Below are positions 1 to 7,541 of a stretch of DNA of 64,000 nt, piece after piece (within the stretch, counting starts at the first letter, position 1; each line of letters opens with the position of its first letter). The DNA comes from Poriferisodalis sp963663635 (GTDB taxonomy: Bacteria; Actinomycetota; Acidimicrobiia; Acidimicrobiales; Poriferisodalaceae). Under the pieces are notes generated by a model that did not search any database, was not told the origin of the DNA, and saw only the letters and a program-made list of their open reading frames with translations. The stretch lies in the NCBI GenBank assembly GCA_963663635.2, contig CAXXMY010000022.1, positions 109,959 through 173,958 on the forward strand, read 5' to 3'. The translations under genes were made by a program, and so were the position numbers.

Positions 1-1173
1 TGCATCCCGTCGGTGTACGACCACGTCGTGCTGTTGATGGAGCGTTTCGGCATCGATCTCGTGGACACCGAGTTCAACTACAGCGTGAGATACCGCGGCG
101 GCATCTACGCCCACGACTTCGACTCCGAAATCAGGGATCAGCTGCAGCCCGAGATAGCGAAGTTCCAGCGCCTGCTGAAACGCCTGCATTCATTCGGTCG
201 TCTGACCCGAGTGAGGTCGAAGTTCGCAAACGCGCTCAACCCGTTCAACTACATCAGCATGCGGACAGTGCTGAACATGGGCGGGTATTCCACCGACTTC
301 AGGTACAAGATCCTCAAGCCGATGTTCGTCAACTTCCTGATGGCGACGAACGTGTTCGATATGCCGGCAGCGCTCTTCGCGCGCTATCTCGAGTTCTTCG
401 ACATCGAGACGGCAACGCCCATGCAGACCTGGGACCAGGGAACGCGGCGCATCTACGAGAACCTGTCGGCTGACTTCGGCGACAAGATCTACCTGAACCG
501 ACCAGTGCGCAAGGTGTACCGACAGTCGTCCGGCGTCGAGGTCGAGGACGAGACCGGTGCCCGCGAAACCTTCGACGAGGTGATCTTCGCCTGCAATGCG
601 AACCAGACGCTGATGATGCTGGACAAGCCCACGATGCTGGAGCGCTACCTGCTGTCATCGATTCGCTACGAGAGCGAGCTCCACAACCATGTGGTGGTGC
701 ATTCAGACTCCGCCGTGCTGCCCGACGACGAGGTCGAAGTGCTGCGTACACGCAGCAACCACATCGTCCAGTACGGCGCCAGACCGGACAACTACGAGAT
801 CACCTACATCATGCACAACCAGCAGCCGTGGGCCCAAGAGTCACAGCGGCCCTGCTTGGTGACGTACAACCCGATCACCCCCATCGATGACGAGAAGATC
901 GTCAAGCGCTGGTGGTTCCAGCACATCGTGCACGACGTTCGCCATGTGACACTGCTCGTCCCGCTGTTCCGTTTCATCCAGGGCCAGCGGCGGAGCTGGT
1001 ACTGCGGTGCCCACACGCTGGTCAACAGCCAGGACACCTGCTTCGTGACCGGGCTCGCCGCTGCAACTCAGATCGGTGCGGACTACCCGTTCGATGAGCC
1101 CACCGCACGGCAGGCGTTCAACTACTACGGCGGCATCCTTCACGGCACCCGGTTCCGCAAAGCCAAGGCCTAA
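1..1173 (+). CDS. FAD-dependent amine-oxidase-like oxidoreductase, 5'-truncated by the window
   Basis: The reading frame is open from the first base, so the N-terminus, including the expected GxGxxG dinucleotide-binding motif, lies outside the window; about 390 C-terminal residues are present. The visible part resembles the predicted NAD/FAD-binding proteins of the COG2907 type: a substrate-domain stretch with many aromatic residues, a segment FDEVIFACNANQT matching the strand that returns to the FAD site, and a C-terminal CFVTGLAAATQIGADYP that fits the usual flavin-contacting end. In many bacteria such proteins sit next to cyclopropane fatty acid synthase genes, but that neighbour is not visible here. 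The substrate is unknown. It ends 104 bases before the CoA ligase on the same strand. The family call is inferred from residue patterns only. Confidence 0.7.
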   Translation, partial: CIPSVYDHVVLLMERFGIDLVDTEFNYSVRYRGGIYAHDFDSEIRDQLQPEIAKFQRLLKRLHSFGRLTRVRSKFANALNPFNYISMRTVLNMGGYSTDFRYKILKPMFVNFLMATNVFDMPAALFARYLEFFDIETATPMQTWDQGTRRIYENLSADFGDKIYLNRPVRKVYRQSSGVEVEDETGARETFDEVIFACNANQTLMMLDKPTMLERYLLSSIRYESELHNHVVVHSDSAVLPDDEVEVLRTRSNHIVQYGARPDNYEITYIMHNQQPWAQESQRPCLVTYNPITPIDDEKIVKRWWFQHIVHDVRHVTLLVPLFRFIQGQRRSWYCGAHTLVNSQDTCFVTGLAAATQIGADYPFDEPTARQAFNYYGGILHGTRFRKAKA

Positions 1174-1277
1174 CGGGCCGAACACCTTCGCGCCGGCCGT
1201 AGGTTCGGTCGGAATTGCTTGCGCGGCGCGTCTGCTAGATATAGCGTGCAATTGGTGATCGTAATCTCAACGGCATT

Positions 1278-2909
1278 ATGCGGTTGGGCATGAACACCGA
1301 GACCGCGCACGTCGACCGGTTCGTACTCGATGGCCTGCCGCCGCCTGATCAGTGGCCTGAAATCACGCTGTCCGAGCCGCTCTTCTCGTACCCGAGTCGG
1401 CTGAATGCTGCAGCGGTCCTGCTCGACGGCGCGATCGCACAGGGGTGGGGACAACGGCCCTGCATGGGGCTCGGGGACGACATGTGGACCTACGCCGACG
1501 TGTACGACTGCGCCAACCGGATCGCCGCAGTGCTCGTGGAGGACTTCGAGATCGTGCCGGGCAATCGGGTCCTGCTTCGAGGGGCCAATGCTCCTTGGAT
1601 GGTGGCTGCCTGGTTCGCCGTGCTCAAGGCCGGCGCGGTGGCAGTCACCACGATGCCGCTGTTGCGCGCCCAGGAGCTTTCGCAAGTGTTCGCCAAGTGT
1701 GAACCGTCGGTCGGCTTGTGCGCGCAGGGTCTGGAAGCAGAGCTGCATGCGGTAACCAATGGTCCGATCGCCATCTGGGGGCCGGCAGGCGATCTGGCGG
1801 CGGCGGCTGCGACCAAGTCGGGTGAGTTCTCTGCGATCGATACCGCAGCGACGGACCCTGTGCTGCTGGCGTGCACCTCGGGCACCACCGGCGTCCCCAA
1901 GGTGGTCGTGCATTTCCACCGGGACCTGCTGGTGATTGCAGACGCATTCGCGCCGCTGCTTCAAGCACGACCCGACGATGTCTTCGTCGGCAGCCCACCG
2001 CTCGCGTTTACCTTCGGGCTGGGAGGAGAAGTCGTCTTCCCAATGCGAGTAGGAGCGTGCACCTGGTTCTGTGACGAACCGGGTCCCGCAGCCTTGGCGA
2101 ATCTGATTGCCGAGCGACGAGCCACCGTGTGCTTCAGCTCTCCGACTGCGTACCGAGCGATGCTGGCGTTGGAGCCTCGACCGGACCTCTCGTCGCTTCG
2201 GCGTGCCGTCTCGGCCGGCGAGTGGCTCCCGCGAACGATGTTTGAGCAGGTCGAAGCCGAGCTCGGCCTGCGCCTGATCGACGGGATCGGCTCGACCGAG
2301 CTGCTGCACATCTTCATCTCGGCATCTGACGACGACATCCGGCCGGGTGCCACCGGCAAGCCGCTGCCCGGGTGGGAGGCCTCGATCTTCGACAACGAAT
2401 GCAATCCGGTGCCCCCAGGAGAGCCCGGGCGGCTTGCGGTCAAGGGTCCGATCGGCTGCCGGTACCTCAATGACTCGCGCCAATCTTCCTACGTGCAGAA
2501 CGGTTGGAACATCACCGGCGATGTCTACACCTGCGATTCGGACGGCTACTTCTGGTACCAGGCCCGAGCTGACGACATGATCGTCAGCTCGGGCTACAAC
2601 ATCGCCGCCCCAGAGGTGGAGGAAGCGTTGCTGAGCCACGGGGCAGTCACCGAGGCAGGCGTCATTGGCACTCCCGACATCGAACGGGGCATGGTCGTTC
2701 ACGCGTTCGTCCATCTACGCGATCCCTCCGCAGCGACCGAAGCACTCGCACGCGAACTGCAGGACCACACCAAGGCCACCATCGCCCCCTACAAGTACCC
2801 TCGACGGATCACCTTTTGCGCCGAGCCGCTGCCCAAGACGCCGACAGGAAAGCTCCAACGGCGGGCGCTGGCCGAGCTGGCTGAGATGCCTGAGCTGGCC
2901 GGCGCCTAG
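1278..2909 (+). CDS. Benzoate/2-aminobenzoate-type CoA ligase (AMP-forming)
   Basis: A 543-residue ANL-superfamily enzyme that would activate an aromatic carboxylate with ATP and CoA. The P-loop-like motif CTSGTTGVPKVVVHFH lies near residue 200, the adenylate motif is DGIGSTELLHIF, the hinge region is GDVYTCDSDGYFWYQARADDMIVSSGYNI, and the C-terminal catalytic lysine sits in PKTPTGKLQRR. The FHRD sequence after the P-loop and the ELLHIF block are typical of the benzoate/2-aminobenzoate-CoA ligase branch. ATG at 1278 is taken as the start; ATG at 1290 is an alternative. A weak promoter-like pair (TTGCTT at 1215, GATATA at 1238) lies upstream. It is followed 18 bases later by a PaaX-type regulator and then by the aryl-CoA monooxygenase fusion, which supports 2-aminobenzoate or salicylate as substrate. 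Confidence 0.85.
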   Translation: MRLGMNTETAHVDRFVLDGLPPPDQWPEITLSEPLFSYPSRLNAAAVLLDGAIAQGWGQRPCMGLGDDMWTYADVYDCANRIAAVLVEDFEIVPGNRVLLRGANAPWMVAAWFAVLKAGAVAVTTMPLLRAQELSQVFAKCEPSVGLCAQGLEAELHAVTNGPIAIWGPAGDLAAAAATKSGEFSAIDTAATDPVLLACTSGTTGVPKVVVHFHRDLLVIADAFAPLLQARPDDVFVGSPPLAFTFGLGGEVVFPMRVGACTWFCDEPGPAALANLIAERRATVCFSSPTAYRAMLALEPRPDLSSLRRAVSAGEWLPRTMFEQVEAELGLRLIDGIGSTELLHIFISASDDDIRPGATGKPLPGWEASIFDNECNPVPPGEPGRLAVKGPIGCRYLNDSRQSSYVQNGWNITGDVYTCDSDGYFWYQARADDMIVSSGYNIAAPEVEEALLSHGAVTEAGVIGTPDIERGMVVHAFVHLRDPSAATEALARELQDHTKATIAPYKYPRRITFCAEPLPKTPTGKLQRRALAELAEMPELAGA

Positions 2910-2927
2910 CGCACAGGTTCGAAGACG

Positions 2928-3740
2928 ATGTCGCCCAGAGACCGGATCCTCGACACCTACGGGCTGTTCGCCCGGGAGTACGGGGGCCCGATAGCGGTCG
3001 GTGGGCTCATCGCGTTGATGCGTGAGCTCGGGATTGACGCTCAGGCCGTTCGATCTGCGGCGTCTCGCATGAAGCGATCAGGCCTGCTGGTGCCGGAGCG
3101 AGTGGATGGCAGGGCCGGCTATGCGCTGAGCGCGGATGGGCGCGAGATCCTCGAAGCAGGCGATCAGCGCATCTTCGGCAGCGGGGCCAGACGCAACGAC
3201 GCCTCGTGGTTGTTGGTGCTGTTCTCGATCCCCGAATCGGAACGCCGCAAGCGGTATCTGATCCGCTCCAGGCTCGCCCGTCTCGGATTCGCACCTGGCC
3301 CCGCTGCGTCGTGGATCGCCCCCGCGTCCTTGCTGGAAGAGGCCCGCACGATGCTCAAGCGGAGCGAGCTGGATGGCTACGTGTCGTTCTTCGAAGGCGA
3401 ATTCCGAGCTGACGCAGACAGAGAGCACATTGCGGCATCGGCCTGGGACCTCGACCTCATCAACAAGTTGTACGGGGAGTACCTGACCGCTCAGCGGCCG
3501 GTCTTCGACTCGTGGCTCGCCTCACCCGGGGAGGACCGCGACGCGTTCGTTGCACACATGAACAACATCAGCGCGTGGAGGCCGCTGCCGTACGCCGATC
3601 CCGGCCTGCCTCGCTCGGTCACGGCACCGGATTGGCTGGCCCCCGAAGCGCGTGAGGTCTTCATGAAGCTCCATCGGCAGCTTCGGCCCGGTGCGCACCG
3701 CTTCTACCTGGAGACGCTCGACGCAGCTGCACGTCGCTAG
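2928..3740 (+). CDS. PaaX-family transcriptional regulator
   Basis: A 270-residue protein with the PaaX layout: an N-terminal winged helix (RDRILDTYGLFAREYGGPIAVGGLIALMRELGIDAQAVRSAASRMKRSGLL), a central domain with the RWLLVLFSIPE-like segment WLLVLFSIPESERRKR, and a C-terminal all-helical domain. PaaX proteins repress aromatic-acid degradation genes and are released by aryl-CoA thioesters. It lies 18 bases after the CoA ligase and is probably co-transcribed with it, an arrangement in which the ligase product could be the inducer. It ends convergently, 54 bases from the monooxygenase fusion. A candidate operator is the inverted repeat at 6271-6287. Confidence 0.85.
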   Translation: MSPRDRILDTYGLFAREYGGPIAVGGLIALMRELGIDAQAVRSAASRMKRSGLLVPERVDGRAGYALSADGREILEAGDQRIFGSGARRNDASWLLVLFSIPESERRKRYLIRSRLARLGFAPGPAASWIAPASLLEEARTMLKRSELDGYVSFFEGEFRADADREHIAASAWDLDLINKLYGEYLTAQRPVFDSWLASPGEDRDAFVAHMNNISAWRPLPYADPGLPRSVTAPDWLAPEAREVFMKLHRQLRPGAHRFYLETLDAAARR

Positions 3741-3794
3741 CCCGCGGCCCGAGCGGCCCGTGAGCGCAACGAACAAGAGCGGGAAACGTCGCCG

Positions 3795-6155
3795 TCAGCG
3801 CAGGTCGTGGTCAATCAGCGCGTCCGGTACCTGTTCGCGGCGCCGGCTGGTGCGGCCGGGCCAGTACTGGATGGGCCACGGCTGCTCGCTGCGCCCGAGA
3901 TCGATAGCGGCATTGAGGGTCCAGTAGGGGTCGACCAGATGCCCGCGGGCGATCAGGCAGATGTCGGCTCTGCCGGCCATGAGCACGGTGTTGACGTCGT
4001 CGATGCTGGAGATAGCGCCCACTGCCATCGTCGGGATGCCGACCGCGTTGCGGATCGCTTCGGCGAACGGCGTCTGATACAGCCGCCCATACGCCGGCTC
4101 GCCGCCGGGATCAACCTGGCCGGTCGAGACGTCGATGATGTCCACGCCGCAGTCCTTCGCCATGCCGGCGAGCTCGATTGCCTCAGAGCGGCTGAACCCG
4201 CCCTCGACCCAGTCGGTGGCCGAGATCCGCACCGACAGCGGCTTGGCGTGGGGCCAGGCCTCCCGCACCGCTTCGATGACACGCAGCGGGAACCGCGCCC
4301 GGTTCTCGAGCGTGCCGCCGTGGTCGTCGCAGCGCCGGTTCGTCACCGGCGACAGGAACGACGATAGGAGATAGCCATGCGCAGCATGGACCTCGACCAA
4401 GTCGAAATCGGCGTCGGCCGCTCGATGGGTTGCCGCCACGAAATCGTCGACGACAGCGTCCATCTGGTCGTACGACATCTCCGCTGGTGTCTGGCTGCCG
4501 GTGCGGTACGGCAGCGGAGAGGCTGACATCAGCGGCCAGTTGCCGGTATCGAGCGGAACGTCTTCGCCTTCCCAGGGCACCTTCGTTGAGCCCTTGCGGC
4601 CCGCGTGGCCGATCTGCAAGCCGATCTTGGCCTCGGTGAACTCGTGCACGAACCTGGTTATCCCGGCCCAGGCCTCGGCCTGGGAGGTGTTCCAGATCCC
4701 GGTGCATGCGGGCGTGATGCGCGCATGGGGCGACGTGCAGGTCATCTCGGTCATCACCAGAGCGGCGCCGCCGACGGCGCGGCTGCCTAGGTGCACTTTG
4801 TGCCAGTCATTCGGCATGCCATCGACTGCGCTGTACTGCGCCATCGGCGACACGCCGATGCGGTTCGCGAAGGTCACGTCGCGCAGCGCGAACGGGTAGA
4901 AGATCGGCGGCGTGTCGGGGGTCAGAGGCCGGGCGGAGGGCGGCTGCTGCGAGGCGAACCAGCGCAGCGTCTCATCGTGGTACTGGGCGTCCCGTTCGCG
5001 CAGGTTGTCGTCGGTGACCCGCTGCGATCTCGTGAACAGCGAGAACGCGAACTGCTCGAAGGGACGCTGGCAGTGATGGTCGACATGTGCGAACCAGTCC
5101 TCGCTGGTCGCGGCGGCGCGCTGCAGGCTCTCGATCTGAGGCCGCCGCTCCGATTCGAAGTTCTTGAGCGCGGTGGCCACATCGGAGGCCGAGGCCATGG
5201 CCATGGCATCGGCGAGTGCGATAGCGTCTTCCAGCGCCATCTTGGTGCCGCTGCCGACCGAGTAATGGGCCGAGTGGGCAGCGTCGCCCAGCAGCACGAC
5301 GTTGTTCACCACCCACGACTCGCACGAGATGCGGGGGAAGCTGATCCACCTCGAGTTGTTGCCGATGAGCGGGCGTCCGCCGAGATGGCGGGCGAAGAGT
5401 CGGCTGCACCACTCCAGGGCGTGCTGGTCGGACTCGCCAGGGGCCAATCCGGCGTCGTGGCCGCCGAGCTGTGCCCGATGCCAGGTCGCTTCGGCCATCT
5501 CGACGATGAACGTCGAACGCGTGTCGTTGTAGGGATAGATGTGCGCTTGCACGGCGTCGTGCCCAGCGTCCCCGCTGTGTCCAGTGTCTTGGCTGTGTCC
5601 AGTGTCTTCGAAGGCAAAGTCTTCGAAGATGAACGTGAACCGGTCGAAGGGTGCGTCGGTTGCTGTCCAGATGTACTTCGCGGATCCGTGGTTGATCGTG
5701 GGCCGCAGCTGGTCCGCGTAGCGCGAGCGCGTGCCGCTGTTGAGGCCGTCGCCGGCAACGACGAGGTCGATGTCGTCCCCCAAGGCATCGACGTCGGTCT
5801 CGGCTTCGAACTCGACGCGGACGCCGAGCTCGCTTGCCCGGCGAGTCAAGATCTCGAGCAGGCGCACCCGGGCGATCGCGGCGAAGCCGTGGCCGTCGGA
5901 GGAAATGATCCGGCCTCGGTAGCGGACATCCATCGCACCCCAATGGCGGAACTCCGATTCGATGGCAGCAATGGCGTCTGGGTCGGACTCGGCAATGTTG
6001 GCCAGGGTCTCGTCGGAGAACACCACGCCGAACCCGAACGTGTCACCACGACGGTTGCGCTCGTACACCGTGATGTCGTGGTTCGCGTCCTGCTTCTTCA
6101 TCAGGATGCTGAAGAACAGGCTGGACGGGCCTCCGCCGATGCACGCAATCTTCAT
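3795..6155 (-). CDS. Bifunctional aryl-CoA monooxygenase/OYE-type reductase (salicylyl-CoA 5-hydroxylase or 2-aminobenzoyl-CoA monooxygenase/reductase)
   Basis: A 786-residue two-domain flavoprotein. Residues 1 to about 400 form a class A FAD monooxygenase: IACIGGGPSSLFF (GxGxxG variant), a DG motif in LVVAGDGLNSGTRSRY, and the FAD-binding GDAAHSAHYSVGSGTKMALEDA. Residues from about 415 to 770 form an Old Yellow Enzyme barrel (IFYPFALRDVTFANRIGVSPMAQYS, HAGRKGS, FDLVEVHAAHGYLLSSFLSP, LIARGHLVDPYW). This domain order is known from 2-aminobenzoyl-CoA monooxygenase/reductase of Azoarcus evansii and from proteins annotated as bifunctional salicylyl-CoA 5-hydroxylase. It would hydroxylate, and in the former case also reduce, an aryl-CoA ring. 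The neighbouring ligase and RidA favour the aminobenzoate reading; salicylate cannot be excluded. An in-frame 18-bp repeat gives GHSQDTGHSGDAGH around residues 185-200. Confidence 0.88.
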   Translation of the reverse strand: MKIACIGGGPSSLFFSILMKKQDANHDITVYERNRRGDTFGFGVVFSDETLANIAESDPDAIAAIESEFRHWGAMDVRYRGRIISSDGHGFAAIARVRLLEILTRRASELGVRVEFEAETDVDALGDDIDLVVAGDGLNSGTRSRYADQLRPTINHGSAKYIWTATDAPFDRFTFIFEDFAFEDTGHSQDTGHSGDAGHDAVQAHIYPYNDTRSTFIVEMAEATWHRAQLGGHDAGLAPGESDQHALEWCSRLFARHLGGRPLIGNNSRWISFPRISCESWVVNNVVLLGDAAHSAHYSVGSGTKMALEDAIALADAMAMASASDVATALKNFESERRPQIESLQRAAATSEDWFAHVDHHCQRPFEQFAFSLFTRSQRVTDDNLRERDAQYHDETLRWFASQQPPSARPLTPDTPPIFYPFALRDVTFANRIGVSPMAQYSAVDGMPNDWHKVHLGSRAVGGAALVMTEMTCTSPHARITPACTGIWNTSQAEAWAGITRFVHEFTEAKIGLQIGHAGRKGSTKVPWEGEDVPLDTGNWPLMSASPLPYRTGSQTPAEMSYDQMDAVVDDFVAATHRAADADFDLVEVHAAHGYLLSSFLSPVTNRRCDDHGGTLENRARFPLRVIEAVREAWPHAKPLSVRISATDWVEGGFSRSEAIELAGMAKDCGVDIIDVSTGQVDPGGEPAYGRLYQTPFAEAIRNAVGIPTMAVGAISSIDDVNTVLMAGRADICLIARGHLVDPYWTLNAAIDLGRSEQPWPIQYWPGRTSRRREQVPDALIDHDLR
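5553..5606 (-). repeat. In-frame 18-bp tandem repeat, three copies
   Basis: Three 18-bp units occupy 5589-5606, 5571-5588 and 5553-5570. Read on the minus strand, the first two differ only in their last three bases and the third is degenerate. Each encodes a six-residue D-[TA]-G-H-[SD]-x unit in the monooxygenase domain of the fusion protein. Because the unit length is a multiple of three, copy-number change would keep the frame. Confidence 0.85.
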
Positions 6156-6270
6156 CGCGGAAACCGTGCCTGATTCATCGGCAATCGTCGGATCCGTTCG
6201 AGCGGGGCGGCAGGTGCCACATCAACAGCCTTCGAGGACGAAGTCGGCGGATTGGGTGACATCGTGAGAA

Positions 6271-6299
6271 TTTTGCGATAGTCAAAAGCGTAGTATAGT
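6271..6299 (+). promoter_or_regulatory. Putative promoter with overlapping inverted repeat, SDR-RidA operon
   Basis: A TTGCGA hexamer (6273-6278) and TATAGT (6294-6299) are 15 bases apart, slightly short of the ideal spacing. TTTTG and CAAAA at 6271-6275 and 6283-6287 form an inverted repeat across the -35 box. It lies in the divergent region between the monooxygenase fusion and the SDR, so it is a reasonable operator for the PaaX-type regulator. This is unproven. Confidence 0.4.
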
Positions 6300-6371
6300 T
6301 CTGTCGATGCCCGATAGCGCTGGTGACCGCCAGAGCGAGCTTGGTCGACCCGACGGAGCGGAGGCGGTGAC

Positions 6372-7082
6372 ATGAGCGTGGCTGTCGTCACCGGCGGAAC
6401 TCGCGGGATCGGCCGGGCCATCAGCCTGCGGCTCGCCGCAGCGGGCCACCACGTCACCGCGCTGGCCACGTCGGAGCCTGCTGAGCCGCTCGCCGATGTC
6501 GCCGTTCGCATCTGCGATATCACCGACGAATCCAACGTGCCCTCGACGTTTCGGGACATCGGCGCAGTCGACATTCTCATCAACAACGCCGGCGTGTCGT
6601 CGTCGAATCGGCTGGGTCGAACCACTCTCGAGCAGTGGAACCACAGCCTTGCCGTCAACGCGACCGGGGCGTTCCTGTGCAGCCGAGCGGTCATAGACGC
6701 CATGCTGGAGCGCGGCACGGGCAGGATCGTGACAGTTGCGTCGATCGCAGGTGTCGAGGGAGCCAAGTACATCGCCGCCTACGCAGCGTCCAAGCACGCC
6801 GTCATGGGCCTGATGAGAGCGGTGGCGGCCGAAACTGCCGGAACCGGTGTCACGGCCAACACGGTGTGCCCGACCTTTGTCCGCACCGAGATGACCATCG
6901 CCACCATCGCGAATATCGCTGAACAGACCGGCAAGAACCTCGCGGATGCCGAGGCGGCGCTCGCCAAGGCCACACCCCACGGACGGATCATCGAGATTGA
7001 CGAGGTGGTCGACGCAGTGATGGACCTCGTGGCGTCAGACCGCAACGGTCAAGAGAGAGTGCTCGACGGAGCGATGACATGA
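6372..7082 (+). CDS. SDR-family NAD(P)-dependent oxidoreductase
   Basis: A 236-residue classical short-chain dehydrogenase. The cofactor motif TGGTRGIG is near residue 8, NNAG sits in ILINNAGVSSSN, the catalytic Ser is in TVASIAG, and the YxxxK pair is in AAYAASKHAVMGLMRA. The C-terminal helix segment PHGRIIEIDEVVDAVMDLVA is typical of 3-hydroxyacyl-CoA and 3-oxoacyl reductases. It starts the forward operon divergent from the monooxygenase fusion and overlaps RidA by four bases (ATGA), so the two are translationally coupled. In a 2-aminobenzoyl-CoA pathway it would be a 3-hydroxyacyl-CoA dehydrogenase; that role is inferred from context. Confidence 0.88.
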   Translation: MSVAVVTGGTRGIGRAISLRLAAAGHHVTALATSEPAEPLADVAVRICDITDESNVPSTFRDIGAVDILINNAGVSSSNRLGRTTLEQWNHSLAVNATGAFLCSRAVIDAMLERGTGRIVTVASIAGVEGAKYIAAYAASKHAVMGLMRAVAAETAGTGVTANTVCPTFVRTEMTIATIANIAEQTGKNLADAEAALAKATPHGRIIEIDEVVDAVMDLVASDRNGQERVLDGAMT

Positions 7083-7486
7083 CCACGCCGCACCGGCTGA
7101 TCAGCCCGGATTCCATGGCGCCGGCTCCCGGCTTCGCTCACGCCGTCGTCCCCGCACCCGGGCGGACTGTCTACATCGCCGGGCAGATTTCTTCGGACCC
7201 GACCGGAGCCGTCGTGGGGGACACGTTCGCCGAGCAGTACGACGTGGCGCTGGGCAATGTCGTCGAGGCGCTGGCACACGCCGGCGGCGAAACCCATCAC
7301 ATCGTGTCGCTGGTCGTATACGCAACCGACGTGCAGGCGTACCGCGACGACCGCCGCGGCGTGGGCGTCGCCCATCGCAAGCACCTCGACCGTCACTTTC
7401 CGGCCATGGCAGTGCTCGGCACCACCGCCCTGTTCGAGCCTGAAGCCCTGGTCGAGATCATCGCTACAGCAGTCATTCCCGACTGA
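7079..7486 (+). CDS. RidA/YjgF-family protein (possible enamine/imine deaminase)
   Basis: A 135-residue protein with the RidA fold signature: YIAGQISSDPTGAVVGDTFAEQYDVALGNVVEALAHAGG, then VSLVVYATDVQAYRDDR and the C-terminal FEPEALVEIIATAVI. The arginine that usually contacts the substrate carboxylate near the end (KxRxEIE-like region in RidA) is not obvious, so it may belong to a RidA-like subgroup rather than the archetype. It overlaps the SDR stop by ATGA. In the Azoarcus 2-aminobenzoate cluster a RidA-like protein is placed at an enamine-removing step, and the same role is inferred here. Confidence 0.8.
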   Translation: MTTPHRLISPDSMAPAPGFAHAVVPAPGRTVYIAGQISSDPTGAVVGDTFAEQYDVALGNVVEALAHAGGETHHIVSLVVYATDVQAYRDDRRGVGVAHRKHLDRHFPAMAVLGTTALFEPEALVEIIATAVIPD

Positions 7487-7529
7487 GCGAGACACGAGCC
7501 GTGCCGCGGACCGCTGAGGAGACGACACC

Positions 7530-7535
7530 TAGGGT
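7530..7535 (+). promoter_or_regulatory. Leaderless-type -10 box (TAGGGT)
   Basis: TAGGGT ends six bases before the ATG at 7542, the spacing that places transcription start at or beside the start codon. No clear -35 box or Shine-Dalgarno sequence is seen. The same box and spacing recur before 15974 and 18033. Confidence 0.5.
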
Positions 7536-7541
7536 CGTGAG

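Noticed and set aside
1170..2714. Long minus-strand frame (514 codons) opposite the CoA ligase
   Set aside because: It mirrors the GC-rich codon structure of the recognisable ligase on the plus strand and shows no domain pattern; antisense shadow.
4791..6173. Plus-strand frame of 460 codons opposite the monooxygenase fusion
   Set aside because: The opposite strand carries two complete flavoprotein domains; the plus frame has no motif.
6292..6307. Promoter for the monooxygenase fusion on the minus strand (TATACT with TCGACA)
   Set aside because: The two boxes are only four bases apart, so they cannot form one promoter.
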